A stretch of 64,000 bases of DNA from Psychrobacillus sp044762655 (GCF_044762655.1 NZ_JBIWER010000001.1:922649-986648), one strand, 5' to 3'. Positions 26,451-36,874 are shown, counted from the stretch's first letter. Notes: generated by a model not told the origin, from the letters alone. A program made the numbers and translations.

Positions 26451-27499
26451 CATTCAAAAGGATAGGAATAAACGGTTGTTCCATTTCGTCCTGTTGTAGC
26501 TATTGCCTGTGATAAAGAATTTAATATGGCTTCTTCCGTAACCTCTGCCACTCCTTGGAAAAACTCATTCATAATGGGATGATCATCTCTTAATTGCAGT
26601 CTTGTTTCCACAATTTCTTCAGAATTATGCTGAATTTTATGAGCAGTTGAGAATGCTATGACAACGTCTCCACTTCCATTACTAAAATGACTACCGGTCC
26701 GTCCTAGCCCTACCCCGCATCTTTTAGCAAATCGTGTAAGCTGTCTGTGACTTAAAGGTGCATCTGTCGCCAATACAATCATAATGGACCCATCAGCAGG
26801 CTTAGGAAAGTGAGGAACATCTTCATTTACATTCACCTTATACCGGGAAGCTTGGAATTCCTCTTTTCTTCCAAAGTTGCTAAGAACCATACATCCAATC
26901 GAATAGTTCTTATCTTTATCGTGGATAATACGTGAAGAGGAACCTATGCCTCCCTTATATCCAAAGCAAATCATACCTTTACCCGCACCAACTGCTCCCT
27001 CCGGTGAGGTTTCAGACGAAGCACCTTGAATACAGTCAATCGCATGTTTCGTTTGAACTGGTAGCTTTCGAATCGAATTTAACCTACTATCATTACATTC
27101 CCCTACCACTATATTAATTGTACCCGTAGATTCACCTATTTCTGGATTTCTTTCTAGCATATACTCGAGAGTCCCTTGCATAACTGCTGGAATACCAAAA
27201 GTATTCGTCAGCATGATCGGTGATTCAATTAGCCCTAGTTCATTTACTTGAACAAGACCCGTCGTTTTTCCGAAACCGTTTAGAACATAGCTTGCTCCAA
27301 CTACTTTCTGTCGAAACAAATTACCCCCATGCGGTAGGATTGCGGTTACGCCAGTACAGGCATATTCTTCTCCCCCAAGAGAACTATCTAGTGTAATATG
27401 CCCCACCTTCACGCCTTCTACATCTGTTATGCAATTCTTTTGACCGACTGGCAAAACCCCTATTGGCATACCACGTTGTCTAATCTTTTTAGGCTCCAT
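26450..27499 (-). CDS. P1 (DmpA-type) aminopeptidase family protein
   Basis: 349 residues, N-terminal nucleophile-type fold that cleaves itself into two chains in known members. VGHITLDS..GEEYACTGVTAILPHGG near 30-60 and NSGNGDV-like NGSGDVVIAFST near 285 are family features; ATDAPLSHRQLTRFAKR near 240 holds the likely nucleophile serine. Known members are D- or beta-aminopeptidases. Sits 5 bases after the YunD-like gene, so one operon. Confidence 0.85.
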   Translation of the reverse strand: MEPKKIRQRGMPIGVLPVGQKNCITDVEGVKVGHITLDSSLGGEEYACTGVTAILPHGGNLFRQKVVGASYVLNGFGKTTGLVQVNELGLIESPIMLTNTFGIPAVMQGTLEYMLERNPEIGESTGTINIVVGECNDSRLNSIRKLPVQTKHAIDCIQGASSETSPEGAVGAGKGMICFGYKGGIGSSSRIIHDKDKNYSIGCMVLSNFGRKEEFQASRYKVNVNEDVPHFPKPADGSIMIVLATDAPLSHRQLTRFAKRCGVGLGRTGSHFSNGSGDVVIAFSTAHKIQHNSEEIVETRLQLRDDHPIMNEFFQGVAEVTEEAILNSLSQAIATTGRNGTTVYSYPFE

Positions 27500-27504
27500 G
27501 TTTT

Positions 27505-28893
27505 CTATCCCCTTATTTTAGAAACTTCTTTCCATTTATGAATAATTGATTCCTCGCAAAAGTCTTTCTTTTCCCCATATAAACGCAGAACATCTTTTAT
27601 CTCTTCCCCTAAATATCGTTCATTTCTATTGTTTGCAAGACAGGGATACCCAGAACCTCTTTGTAAATAATCAGAGCTACCGACTAAGTACCATCTATCC
27701 TCTTCTAATAATTTTCCATTTACATAGATTGCATGTATTTTCTTACCATCATGATCTATTTGAACTCCCGAAACATGCAATCTTCCTACAAATCTCCCTC
27801 TAAATCCCGGCCCTCTTCCATCTCCGAGGCAAACCTGCGTATCTAATGACTGCTCCAACGCTTCTCCTAAAAACTTACCTTGAATCTCAAAGGAAGTTGG
27901 ATTTAACGGAGAAGGACATATTTCAATTAGCTTTTTTTGTGTCATTTCATGAAATATACCTGCATTACAAATACCACTATTGATAAGACCAATTTCTGTT
28001 CCCAGCATATCCCTTAATCCGTCGGCTATTAAATTGGATATTGGATTCTCTTCTACTACGTCATGCCAAAACGGATGTTCCACTGTATACAAAGGTTTAC
28101 TTAAAGCTTCTATAGCTTTCTCTTTATTTAATCTTAAGATAGAATCTATCTGTTCATTCTCTATTATATCTTTTGTAGAAATAGTCTCTGAATGGACAAG
28201 ATGTACTTTTCCATCCTGTATTTCTAATTCCATAATACCTACATGTTCCCCATAATTACCTGCACTATTTATTATAGTCTTATCAATAATCTTTGCTTGG
28301 TCAAACAATTTGTGATCGTGAGCAGAAATAATAATATCGATCTCTTTAATCTCTTCAGCAAGTGGTTGATCAACAAATGTACCTACATGACTTAGCAAAA
28401 TACAAACATCATACTTATCTTTATTTTTCTGGATTTCTTCTTTTATAGCGCTAGAATAATCGGTCATGTGAATGCCTAAGCCCTCATTAAAAACCCCCAT
28501 ATCGGGAGAAGAACCTGTAATGAGAATTCGAAGTCCGCTTTTTTCTAAAATAACACTAGCTTTAACTCCATTAATATTGGAACAATCTTTTTTAAACAAA
28601 TTATTGCTTATAAATGGAATAGAACTGTTACTCGCCATAAGCTCTAATGTGTCTATTCCATTGAACATCTCATTGTTACCAATCGTTATTGCATCGTACC
28701 CTGCAGCTTCCAACAACTCTATAGCGGCCATACCCCTAGTACCTTGGAGCTCGATACTTTTAAAATCAGCAAAATCTCCACCGTCTAAAATAATCGTATT
28801 TTCATCTTTATGTTCATTGATTAAAGTAACTACTTTTTTATAGTTATCAAAATTACTATGTACGTCATTTGTATGAATAATCTTAAGTCTCAT
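27505..28893 (-). CDS. YunD-like 5'-nucleotidase/metallophosphoesterase
   Basis: 462 residues, the same length as B. subtilis YunD. N-terminal metallophosphatase: HTNDVHSNF (6-14), DGGDFADF (near 40), GNNEMFNG (near 72), LSHVGTF (near 165), SAHDHKLF (near 190). The C-terminal 5'-nucleotidase domain occupies about 290-455. No signal peptide, so cytoplasmic, unlike the exported UshA class. First gene of the operon with the P1 peptidase. Confidence 0.85.
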   Translation of the reverse strand: MRLKIIHTNDVHSNFDNYKKVVTLINEHKDENTIILDGGDFADFKSIELQGTRGMAAIELLEAAGYDAITIGNNEMFNGIDTLELMASNSSIPFISNNLFKKDCSNINGVKASVILEKSGLRILITGSSPDMGVFNEGLGIHMTDYSSAIKEEIQKNKDKYDVCILLSHVGTFVDQPLAEEIKEIDIIISAHDHKLFDQAKIIDKTIINSAGNYGEHVGIMELEIQDGKVHLVHSETISTKDIIENEQIDSILRLNKEKAIEALSKPLYTVEHPFWHDVVEENPISNLIADGLRDMLGTEIGLINSGICNAGIFHEMTQKKLIEICPSPLNPTSFEIQGKFLGEALEQSLDTQVCLGDGRGPGFRGRFVGRLHVSGVQIDHDGKKIHAIYVNGKLLEEDRWYLVGSSDYLQRGSGYPCLANNRNERYLGEEIKDVLRLYGEKKDFCEESIIHKWKEVSKIRG

Positions 28894-29029
28894 TTGTACG
28901 CTCCTAGTCTATATTTTAACTTGATAATTATACCATATTCTTATTTTTCAAATTATTTTATTTTTTAAAAATAGATTATTTCGAGAAGTTTAGGGAATCT
29001 AATAATAAATAGAGTTCGGAGGTTGTTAA

Positions 29030-29530
29030 ATGGAAATACTACAAGTAAATGGTCGTATAAACAAAAAAAATTTAGCACTTAGTATCCTTATACCAGTAAT
29101 TGGTGGCTCTATTACAGGTTGGATTGCCAATAAAAATGCACAAGAGAAATACAAAAAACTAAAGCAACCGTCATTCTCACCACCTGGTGTTGTTTTTCCG
29201 ATTGTTTGGACTGCACTTTATACAACGATGGGAATTGCTAAATACCGTGTAGACCAAAAGACGAAAAGTACAGGGAAAGATTCTTCACCTGCTATCCCCT
29301 TATATGACTTAAAATTAGGGTTAAACTTTTTATGGTCTTTTCTATTTTTCCGTTGGGGATTACGTGGAACTGCACTTGTAGAAATTAGCCTTATGCTAGC
29401 ATGCATTGCGTTAACGGCATACGAGTTTCAACAAGTAGATAATACAGCTGGAGCTCTAATGATTCCATATGTAGGATGGGTTGCTTTTGCATTGGGTCTA
29501 AATTATGCTGTTTGGAAATTAAATAAGTAA
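29030..29530 (+). CDS. tspO: TspO/MBR-family membrane protein
   Basis: 166 residues, five TM helices, with the family hallmarks KLKQPSFSPPGVVFPIVWTALYTTMGIAKY and NFLWSFLFFRWGLRGTALVEI. Binds porphyrins or related ligands in characterised bacteria. RBS GGAGG. Monocistronic, with a strong terminator. Confidence 0.93.
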   Translation: MEILQVNGRINKKNLALSILIPVIGGSITGWIANKNAQEKYKKLKQPSFSPPGVVFPIVWTALYTTMGIAKYRVDQKTKSTGKDSSPAIPLYDLKLGLNFLWSFLFFRWGLRGTALVEISLMLACIALTAYEFQQVDNTAGALMIPYVGWVAFALGLNYAVWKLNK

Positions 29531-29557
29531 TCAGAATGCAAGCCTTCTAATTATTAA

Positions 29558-29598
29558 AAATACCAGGCATCAGTAACCTGATGCCTGGTATTTAATTT
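29558..29598. terminator. Terminator of tspO
   Basis: Perfect stem AAATACCAGGCATCAG / CTGATGCCTGGTATTT, 4-base loop. Confidence 0.95.
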
Positions 29599-29636
29599 AG
29601 TTTAAAAGTCTTTTACTTTATCGTAACTACTCCGAT

Positions 29637-29745
29637 TCATCGATAATCGAACAATTCATCCTGTTTCCCCTTCATACTTTCCGCAAGTTTTCGGACTTCA
29701 TCTTCCATCATAGAAAAACCTTATCTATGCTTTCCAGCTCCATTA
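29637..29745 (-). pseudogene. Remnant of a chemoreceptor signalling domain
   Basis: On the minus strand one frame reads NGAGKHR-stop-GFSMMEDEVRKLAES, matching the hairpin-tip sequence of methyl-accepting proteins (RAGEHGKGFAVVADEVRKLAEQ). It is only about 36 codons long, contains a stop and is surrounded by non-coding DNA. The rest of 29599-29948 shows nothing beyond the promoter of the nuclease gene. Confidence 0.5.
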
Positions 29746-29948
29746 CTTGTCAACTCTAATTTATACAAATTTTGCAGTCCTTTAGATTCAATAAGCCGTA
29801 GTTATTTTTTAATAGAAAATAATTCTACTTACCTACTTCTCACCTGTTTTTATTGGAATATTTAAGTTTTTACAAATTTCACACAATCCTGACATTTTGT
29901 TTTGCTATAATCTATGCGAAATACAAAATTGTACAAGGAGTGAATAAA

Positions 29949-32900
29949 ATGACGAAAAAGGGTATTTGGAATCATGCTTATAATAAAGTTATCATTTCCT
30001 TTATATTAGTAGTTTCCATGTTTGTGCCATTTATTATTGCCCCTAGTGTTCAGGCAGCTGAACCAATCAGCGTGTCAGAGGCAATTGCAAATAACTCTGG
30101 GACAGCAACTGTTCATGGTTATATTGTTGGTGTAGCTATCTCTGGGACTTCCTACGATCAAGAAGCACCATTTACTGGAGCTACTAATATTGGTTTAGCA
30201 GATTCACCAGATGAAACAAATCCGGCCAATATTTTACCTGTACAATTGCCAACTGGTGCAATCCGTACGGCATTAAATCTAAAAGATCATCCAGAAAACT
30301 TTAAAGCAGAAATTACTGTGACTGGTTCATTAGAGGCATACTTTTCTGTTCCTGGTTTAAAAAGCACAACTGCTTATACGATAATTGCTGATGGGGAAAC
30401 TCCTCCTGAAGCTCCTAAAGCAGAGGAATTGGAAAACATCGCAGCTGCTCGTGCAGTAACAGATCCAAACAAATTAATCAAAATAACAGGAACTGTAACA
30501 ACTGGCTCTGGATTCTGGGGTGGTAAAGCGTTCTATATTCAAGATACTACAGCAGGTATTTATGCATATACATCTACTGCAGATGTTAATCCTGGTGATG
30601 TCGTTGAACTAGAGGGCAAAGTTAGTCCCTACAGCGGGGAATTACAAATTCAACCTACCAAAATAACGAAAATTTCGTCTGGCAATGAACTTCCAATTGA
30701 GCAAATCATTTCACCAGCTGGAGTAAATGAGGAAACTCAAGGGGAACGTGTAGCATTAAACAATGTAACTATTACGGATTTACAGAAAACAAACGATTTT
30801 GGTACATTTGAATTTACTGCAACAAATGAAAACGGAGAGTCCGTTATAGTTCGAAACGACAATCGAAATGGTCTAGATTATAATACATTCACTCAGCGCT
30901 ATAAAGTAGGCGACTTAGTACATGTATCTGGTATCTCATCAATCTTCAACACGACTTATCATTTAAAAACACTCGGTTTAGAGAGCTTTGACATAGTAAA
31001 TAAGCCTGCAGTCTATACGGATATTTACCCTGGGACAGTATCGGAAGGAACTAAAATATCCTTAATCTCTCCTATTGAAAATGCAGCAATCTATTACACA
31101 TTAGATGGTTCAACACCTTCAGTAGATAGCACATTATATACTTCACCAATTACACTAACAGCTGATACAACGATTAAAGCAATCGCAGTTAGCGATACTA
31201 CATCAGACGTATTCACTTTTACGTATAATGTGTTAAAAACGACTAATCTAGCAATACGAGATATCCAAGGACAAGCCCACTTTTCTGACTATGAAGGAGC
31301 AACAGTTCAAGAGATTACTGGAGTCGTAACTCATTTATACAATTCAGCAAACTTTGTTATCCAAGATATTAATCCGGACGATGACAATACTACATCTGAA
31401 GCAATAATTGTCAACAAAGCTTCCAATGGTTTAGCTATAGGTGACTTAGTTACAGTAGCTGGAACAGTAGAAGAATGGTATTACGAAGGCTATTCTGATA
31501 TGAAAGCTAATGATCTTCCTATTACTAGAATTCGTGCAACCGCCGCTACTAAATCTGGAACAGCTGAATTACCTGAACCTTTAGTAATTGGAGAAGATAT
31601 TTTTCCTCCAACTGAAATCATTGATAATGATGGTTTAACAACATTCGATCCATTAGAAGATGGAATTGACTTTTGGGAATCTATTGAATTAATGCGTATA
31701 GCTGTACCGAACGCAAAAGTAATTGGACCACAGGAATATGGAGAAATACCTGTAGTTGCAGGTAACTCAATGAACACTGAGTTCAATGTTCTAGGTGGAA
31801 TTAATATATCTGCGAATGACTATAACCCTGAAAAGATATTAGTATTAACAGGTAACGAATCCTATGATGCTAAATCAGGCGATTATTATACAGGTGATAT
31901 CGTTGGAGTTTTAGGCTTTGGCTTTGGTAACTTCAAGCTATGGACAAAGGAGTCTACTCTTCCTCCAATCACTCGTATTGAAAAGCCGACTGTAGTTACA
32001 GATATTGAACCTACTGAAGATAAATTAACAGTAGCAGCTTATAATGTGGAAAATTTCTCAACAAATACAACAAACACGCCAGATGAGAAAGTAGAAAAAA
32101 TCGCAAAATCTTTCGTGGAAAATATGAAATCTCCAGATATTATTACACTAGTAGAAGTACAAGATAATGATGGTCCTACTGCATCTGGAAGTACAGATGC
32201 TTCCGCTAGCTATGAACGGTTAATCGCAGCAATTGTGAAAGCCGGTGGACCAACATATGCTTGGACAGACATAGCACCAGAGTATGACCAGGACGGCGGA
32301 CAGCCAGGCGGTAACATTCGTGTTGGTTACCTTTATAACCCTGAACGTGTAACACTTTCAGAAGGAACAAAAGGAAGCTCAACTGAAAAAGTTGCTTGGG
32401 ACGAGGATGGAAATCTTACGTTGAATCCGGGTAGAATTCTTGACCTGCCACAAGAAAACACTCGTAAACCATTAGCTGCACAATTTGAGTTCCAAGGAGA
32501 AAAAGTAGTCGTAATCGGTGCTCATTTAAATTCTAAAGGCGGAGACCAACCTTTATTCGGTAAAAATCAGCCTCCATTGCTTGGCTCTGAGGCTGAAAGA
32601 ATTGAACTAGCTACGATGATTAACAACTTCATTCAAAAAGGACTAGAAAAAGATCCTGATTTAAATGTAGTCGTTGCTGGGGATATGAATGATTTCGAAT
32701 TCACTCCAACACTTGCTGCACTTAAAGGTGGAATTTTAACAAATATGGTAGAAAAAGTACAGGCCGGCGAACGTTTCTCTTATTATTATCAAGGGAACAA
32801 CCAAGTACTAGACCATATTCTTGTAACAAATAATTTAGCTAGTAAAACTGCTGTGGATATGATTCACATTAACGCTAACTATATGGATATTCACGGTCGT

Positions 32901-33677
32901 GCATCAGACCATGACCCAATTCTGATTCAATTAGATTTAAGTGAACCAGATACAAAAACACTAGCAGCTGATAAAACAGCAGTTGAGCTAGAAAAAGATC
33001 AAAAGTCTAATATTAAGCTTATCGAAACAACAACGAAACAAGATGGCACTGCTACAACAAAAGATGTTACTTCTGAAGCAACTTATAGTGGCTTTGATAG
33101 TGAAATTATTACTGTAGATAAAGGTATAATCACTGCCAAGGCAACTGGTACTACAACTATTATCGCTGCATATGGTGATAACTCTGTATCTATCACTGTT
33201 AATATCCATTCTGCAAAAGATGGAGAGACTATTATTACAGAAGATGAAGTGGATACTTCTAGCGAGGTAATCACAGTAGACGGCTCCGTAATGCACAATG
33301 CAGGAGACGTTAAAATCCATTTTACTAAAGCAGCTACAAGTAAAATCGATGCGGCTGACAAAGATGTGATGATCGAGCTTCTCAATGGAACATTCCTGAT
33401 CCCAGCTAAAAACTTTGATGTACTTGCAGCTAGCGGACAGTTCACTTTGCACTTGGATTATCATATCCCTCCAGGGTTACTGAAAGAAAAGAACAAGCAT
33501 AAAATTAAAGACGATTTGAAACTAAAAGACATAGCTTTCCTTGATGGCAATAACAAAGCAATTACTGAAGGCTTCTCCGAGTACTTTGTCATCACTACAG
33601 AAGGTAAAAAAGTAACGCAAGAAGCCGCTTTTTACGATCAAAAATCGAAGAAGTGGAAATTCAAGAAGATTAAGTGA
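29949..33677 (+). CDS. Large secreted endonuclease/exonuclease/phosphatase-domain nuclease
   Basis: 1242 residues from the ATG behind AAGGAG. Signal peptide about 1-37 (ends PSVQAAEP). Then a DUF6359-like segment (about 40-135), OB-fold domains (about 140-260 and 465-560), a chitobiase C-terminal-like segment TLDGSTPSVDSTLYTSPI (near 400), and the EEP nuclease domain (about 690-1010) with AAYNVENFS, VVEVQDNDG-like metal Glu, GAHLNSKGGD, AGDMNDFE, LDHILVTN and ASDHDPI. A Big_2-like bacterial Ig region follows (about 1015-1115). Likely degrades extracellular DNA, similar in layout to ExeM/YhcR-type nucleases. No LPXTG sorting signal is visible. Confidence 0.85.
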   Translation: MTKKGIWNHAYNKVIISFILVVSMFVPFIIAPSVQAAEPISVSEAIANNSGTATVHGYIVGVAISGTSYDQEAPFTGATNIGLADSPDETNPANILPVQLPTGAIRTALNLKDHPENFKAEITVTGSLEAYFSVPGLKSTTAYTIIADGETPPEAPKAEELENIAAARAVTDPNKLIKITGTVTTGSGFWGGKAFYIQDTTAGIYAYTSTADVNPGDVVELEGKVSPYSGELQIQPTKITKISSGNELPIEQIISPAGVNEETQGERVALNNVTITDLQKTNDFGTFEFTATNENGESVIVRNDNRNGLDYNTFTQRYKVGDLVHVSGISSIFNTTYHLKTLGLESFDIVNKPAVYTDIYPGTVSEGTKISLISPIENAAIYYTLDGSTPSVDSTLYTSPITLTADTTIKAIAVSDTTSDVFTFTYNVLKTTNLAIRDIQGQAHFSDYEGATVQEITGVVTHLYNSANFVIQDINPDDDNTTSEAIIVNKASNGLAIGDLVTVAGTVEEWYYEGYSDMKANDLPITRIRATAATKSGTAELPEPLVIGEDIFPPTEIIDNDGLTTFDPLEDGIDFWESIELMRIAVPNAKVIGPQEYGEIPVVAGNSMNTEFNVLGGINISANDYNPEKILVLTGNESYDAKSGDYYTGDIVGVLGFGFGNFKLWTKESTLPPITRIEKPTVVTDIEPTEDKLTVAAYNVENFSTNTTNTPDEKVEKIAKSFVENMKSPDIITLVEVQDNDGPTASGSTDASASYERLIAAIVKAGGPTYAWTDIAPEYDQDGGQPGGNIRVGYLYNPERVTLSEGTKGSSTEKVAWDEDGNLTLNPGRILDLPQENTRKPLAAQFEFQGEKVVVIGAHLNSKGGDQPLFGKNQPPLLGSEAERIELATMINNFIQKGLEKDPDLNVVVAGDMNDFEFTPTLAALKGGILTNMVEKVQAGERFSYYYQGNNQVLDHILVTNNLASKTAVDMIHINANYMDIHGRASDHDPILIQLDLSEPDTKTLAADKTAVELEKDQKSNIKLIETTTKQDGTATTKDVTSEATYSGFDSEIITVDKGIITAKATGTTTIIAAYGDNSVSITVNIHSAKDGETIITEDEVDTSSEVITVDGSVMHNAGDVKIHFTKAATSKIDAADKDVMIELLNGTFLIPAKNFDVLAASGQFTLHLDYHIPPGLLKEKNKHKIKDDLKLKDIAFLDGNNKAITEGFSEYFVITTEGKKVTQEAAFYDQKSKKWKFKKIK

Positions 33678-33685
33678 ACGACAAA

Positions 33686-33722
33686 AAACGAGAGTCGTGA
33701 CTAGCGTCATACTCTCGTTTTC
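33686..33722. terminator. Bidirectional terminator
   Basis: AAACGAGAGT / ACTCTCGTTTT stem between convergent genes. Confidence 0.85.
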
Positions 33723-33729
33723 TCTTTAT

Positions 33730-34581
33730 CTACTTATTAATACGCATAAACTCTACCACTTTTTGATCGATGAAACCCCTTTCTTGCACACGTTCATCAA
33801 AATTTTCAATTAGATGATAAGACTTAATAGCATCAAGGAGGTCATCCATTTCCGTGAGATCTCGATCTAAAAAACCATTTTCATAGAGCATAGTCTGAAT
33901 CTCCTCAGCCAGATCACCTTCTATAACCACAATATCCTCTGGAGTAGTTCCTGTAAAATAGAGCTGATGGAGTTTTAGAAGCCTAGCTAATTCTTTTACC
34001 GGGTCCGCATGGTCATCCACTCGAAGATCGATGTAACGATCCGTATAACCGCCATAACTACCATTTTCTTTAACTACTAATATTGCTGCTGATTGTTTGC
34101 CCCGATTGTCTCCACCTGCACTATCACCAGCTTGTAAGGCCGCTAAAAGCCGTTCTGCCAAGGACCCTTCGTTTTGTAAAAAGACCTCCTTCATAGCATT
34201 GACTGTATCTTCACTGACCAATAAATTCCCCTGAACCGCAAAGTTCATTTCAGCAAACCCACCTGCCCATTCGAAGCAATCTTCTCCAGTAAATATAGCA
34301 CTACGCCCACTTGCATCTACAATGCCAACTTGTCGAGCACTAGATTTGTCATCACTTGCAACTAATTCTTTTAGAACCTCTTCCGGCGACAGACCCCTTT
34401 GTAGCATTTCCAATCCATCAATACCATAATCTAAATTTGCCCAGGACTGAGTCGCGATTGCGCCAACTCCGGCTTTGGCGAACGGAACAACTGCTCCAAC
34501 ACTTAAAAACTTGGATGCAACAGCTACACCTAACTCTTTTGTTTGCGGATCGAAACCAACGATAGAAAATGTCATCTGCAT
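33730..34581 (-). CDS. DUF1028-family Ntn-hydrolase-like protein
   Basis: 283 residues. FSIVGFDPQTKELGVAVASKFLSVGAVVPFAKAGVGAIATQS (first 45 residues, seen in blocks) is the DUF1028 core; a second domain of about 70 residues ends the protein. The family has a proteasome-like fold and unproven activity. It follows the metallo-beta-lactamase-fold gene by 88 bases on the same strand. Confidence 0.85.
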   Translation of the reverse strand: MQMTFSIVGFDPQTKELGVAVASKFLSVGAVVPFAKAGVGAIATQSWANLDYGIDGLEMLQRGLSPEEVLKELVASDDKSSARQVGIVDASGRSAIFTGEDCFEWAGGFAEMNFAVQGNLLVSEDTVNAMKEVFLQNEGSLAERLLAALQAGDSAGGDNRGKQSAAILVVKENGSYGGYTDRYIDLRVDDHADPVKELARLLKLHQLYFTGTTPEDIVVIEGDLAEEIQTMLYENGFLDRDLTEMDDLLDAIKSYHLIENFDERVQERGFIDQKVVEFMRINK

Positions 34582-34669
34582 CCCCCTTTACTCTTCTATT
34601 TTTATTTTAACTTTTTATTCAGACAATTAAAAGAAGATCCCATCATTTTTATGAATGAGATCTTGAAAT

Positions 34670-35527
34670 TTACTGCAATTTATTATTTACATATTTTCCA
34701 TAGTGCGGCATTGCGATCGAGTTAAAGTCAGTGACTAACAAATGTAGATTACTTGTTAGTAAATCACCTGTCATAGGTAAGCCATGTCCTGTTATAGCTA
34801 CTTTTGGTTTTAAACTGGCAAGTTTACTGATAGATTCCCTTGCTGTTTCCCAATCAGGAGTAAGATATCTTGGAGGACCACTTATTTCCTGTTCCTGCGT
34901 GAACACCTTATATAAGTATTCTTGTTTTACTGTAACAAATGCATCTCCGACTATTAATACTCCGTCTTCTTCTCTATACAATGAGATATGCCCAGGTGTG
35001 TGACCTGGAGTATGAATCCATTGAAAACCAGACATAAAAGGAACTGTTCCATCGGAAGGAAGTACTTTTACATGGTCACCTAGATTTATAGCATCAATCG
35101 GGAATATGAAGGACATTTTTGCCACAGTTCCTCCTTCAACAGTAGGATCTGGCTTTGGATAACTTTCTTTACCTGTTAAAAATGGTAATTCCAACTCGTG
35201 AGCGTAGACTGGAATTCTCCACTTTTTTACTAATTCAATTATTGCCCCTACATGATCAAAGTGTCCATGAGTTAAGATAATGGCTTTGGGCTGCTTATTC
35301 ACACCATATCGGTCCTCTACGACAGAAATAATTTCTTCAGCAGAGTAAGGCATACCGGCATCTACCAGGACAAAATCATCCGAATTAGGATTGCCCACTA
35401 AACAAATATTGACGATTTGAATCGTGTGGCAATAAATATCAGGCAGAATCTCAGTTCCGATGCCACTTCCTACTGAAGTTGCTGGTATATATTTATAATC
35501 ATCGCCGTAAGAAATTGAATGGTCCAA
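34670..35527 (-). CDS. Metallo-beta-lactamase-fold hydrolase
   Basis: 285 residues with ILTHGHFDHVGAI (HxHxDH, near 88), HTPGHTPGHISL (near 180), VGDAFVT (near 200) and ITGHGLPM (near 250): a complete two-metal site of the glyoxalase-II-like group. Substrate unknown. Its start lies 134 bases left of the first copy of the 3'-region repeat family, so it marks the edge of the array. Confidence 0.85.
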   Translation of the reverse strand: MDHSISYGDDYKYIPATSVGSGIGTEILPDIYCHTIQIVNICLVGNPNSDDFVLVDAGMPYSAEEIISVVEDRYGVNKQPKAIILTHGHFDHVGAIIELVKKWRIPVYAHELELPFLTGKESYPKPDPTVEGGTVAKMSFIFPIDAINLGDHVKVLPSDGTVPFMSGFQWIHTPGHTPGHISLYREEDGVLIVGDAFVTVKQEYLYKVFTQEQEISGPPRYLTPDWETARESISKLASLKPKVAITGHGLPMTGDLLTSNLHLLVTDFNSIAMPHYGKYVNNKLQ

Positions 35528-35660
35528 GCTGATTCACTCCTTCTTCAAACTGCGATTAGCATTTCACCCGAATAATATTTTTATACAACTAATATAAATT
35601 TGTTAGAACTTATTAAGTTACATTTTTTTGAATCAATTTGAAAATAATTAGTTTTCCTTC

Positions 35661-35737
35661 TTCAACTAAACGCTGCTTTAGTTCAATGAGAAAAAAGGCT
35701 TTACCTCTTCTTGAAGTAAAGCACCCGTTAGTTTAAG
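35661..35737 (-). repeat. Array repeat 1 (short type, B + hairpin + A)
   Basis: Leftmost copy. B half at 35663-35683 (AACTAA...TTAGTT), T tract and AAAGGCTTTAC / GAAGTAAAGC hairpin, A half ending ACCCGTTAGTTTAAG. A further degenerate B (GACTAACCAGCCCC) lies at 35769-35785. No gene between 35528 and 35839. Confidence 0.85.
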
Positions 35738-35839
35738 TGCAATGTTTCACAATATTACTTCTCTTTTTGACTAACCAGCCCCTACTACTTAATTAATAAA
35801 TTGCGTTAATCTTTAATTGCGTAATTTCTTTATAAAAGT

Positions 35840-36238
35840 TTAACGATCCTCAGTTACAAAACTACAGTTTGGAACAAAAGGTTCCTTTTGAAGCTTTATA
35901 GCAAGTTTATTTAAAATTGGCGTAAACTCAGCACGTTCACTTTCATCAATGACATACTCTAAACCGCATTGATATATATATGGTTTTATTTCATTCATCC
36001 AGACTATGGAGCCAAGTAGCTTAAAAGTTTCTCCAAATAAGTATGTCTCAAATTCAAAAATGATGTGAGGGTTTACTGCTAATTTTAAATCAGTTAAAAA
36101 CCGGAGCCCTTCAATTCCAATATCCTCAATTAATATTATTGTTTTTCCCACATCCACCGTACGACCATTAATTCGTGTAAAAGTCATTGAACCCCTGAGT
36201 GGGAAATGGAGAGCGACACATAATATTAAATTATTCAT
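35840..36238 (-). CDS. PilZ-domain protein (probable c-di-GMP receptor)
   Basis: 132 residues. RINGR near residue 23 fits the RxxxR motif and EDIGIEG near 39 fits D-x-S-x-x-G with Ser replaced by Gly; IVWMNEIKPYIYQCGLEYV is the usual beta-strand end of PilZ. It would bind c-di-GMP, which the GGDEF proteins encoded nearby could make. Start overlaps the stop of the upstream gene by 8 bases. Confidence 0.65.
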   Translation of the reverse strand: MNNLILCVALHFPLRGSMTFTRINGRTVDVGKTIILIEDIGIEGLRFLTDLKLAVNPHIIFEFETYLFGETFKLLGSIVWMNEIKPYIYQCGLEYVIDESERAEFTPILNKLAIKLQKEPFVPNCSFVTEDR

Positions 36239-36602
36239 TCATGTTAATGATTTTCATTCCAGCTAATAAAGTTTTTGCATCCTCGTTTAAATAATGTTTT
36301 ATATCTTTTCTTACTAATAGTTCAGGATTATTTTTAATCGAAAGTTTTAATCCTCCGACATCAAAATTGGATGCATGAGCATTTATTGAATATAAAACAT
36401 TCATTTCTTTACGATTCAATGAGTTGATTACTGACTCTGTATTATTTGTTAGCATTTCAAATAATGACCTTGCATTCCTTCTAAGAAGGTGCCTATTCTC
36501 ACTAATTAGTTCTAAATTGTTCTCGATTAATCTTCTGGCAGAAATTAGATCCAATTTCTCCATGCTTTCATTTATTTTTTTCATCAATTCATTTATTTCC
36601 AT
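36231..36602 (-). CDS. Hypothetical helical protein, partner of the PilZ gene
   Basis: 123 residues, almost entirely charged amphipathic helices, with no signal peptide or TM. I do not recognise a family. RBS AAAGGGGATTCCTA. It overlaps the PilZ gene, so a two-gene operon. Located inside the array region but carrying a repeat only after the second gene. Confidence 0.7.
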   Translation of the reverse strand: MEINELMKKINESMEKLDLISARRLIENNLELISENRHLLRRNARSLFEMLTNNTESVINSLNRKEMNVLYSINAHASNFDVGGLKLSIKNNPELLVRKDIKHYLNEDAKTLLAGMKIINMNE

Positions 36603-36874
36603 TAGGAATCCCCTTTAATAAACTATATACAAGATATTTATCGGTAAAGACAAATAATTATTAATGTATTCTTCCGCAATGCAGTAGTATTAAGTTATAT
36701 TTCGGCACATCCTTCTCAAAAAATAATTACAGAATATAATTTATATACTATATTTACCCATTAAATATATTATTTTTGTTAATTCTACTCTATTAATATG
36801 CCAAATTACCTGTTATAATAAACCGTCTGTAAGATTAAAGTATTAGTGAAAATAGAGGAAAAAGGAAGTTGAAA

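Noticed and set aside
26265..26465. 66-residue ORF with repeated RSIFGDGRSIIG-type units after topB
   Set aside because: Produced by the TCGATCGA tandem repeat; no RBS and overlaps a terminator.
32988..33464. Long minus-strand ORF within the nuclease gene
   Set aside because: Shadow frame of the plus-strand nuclease coding sequence, without an RBS.
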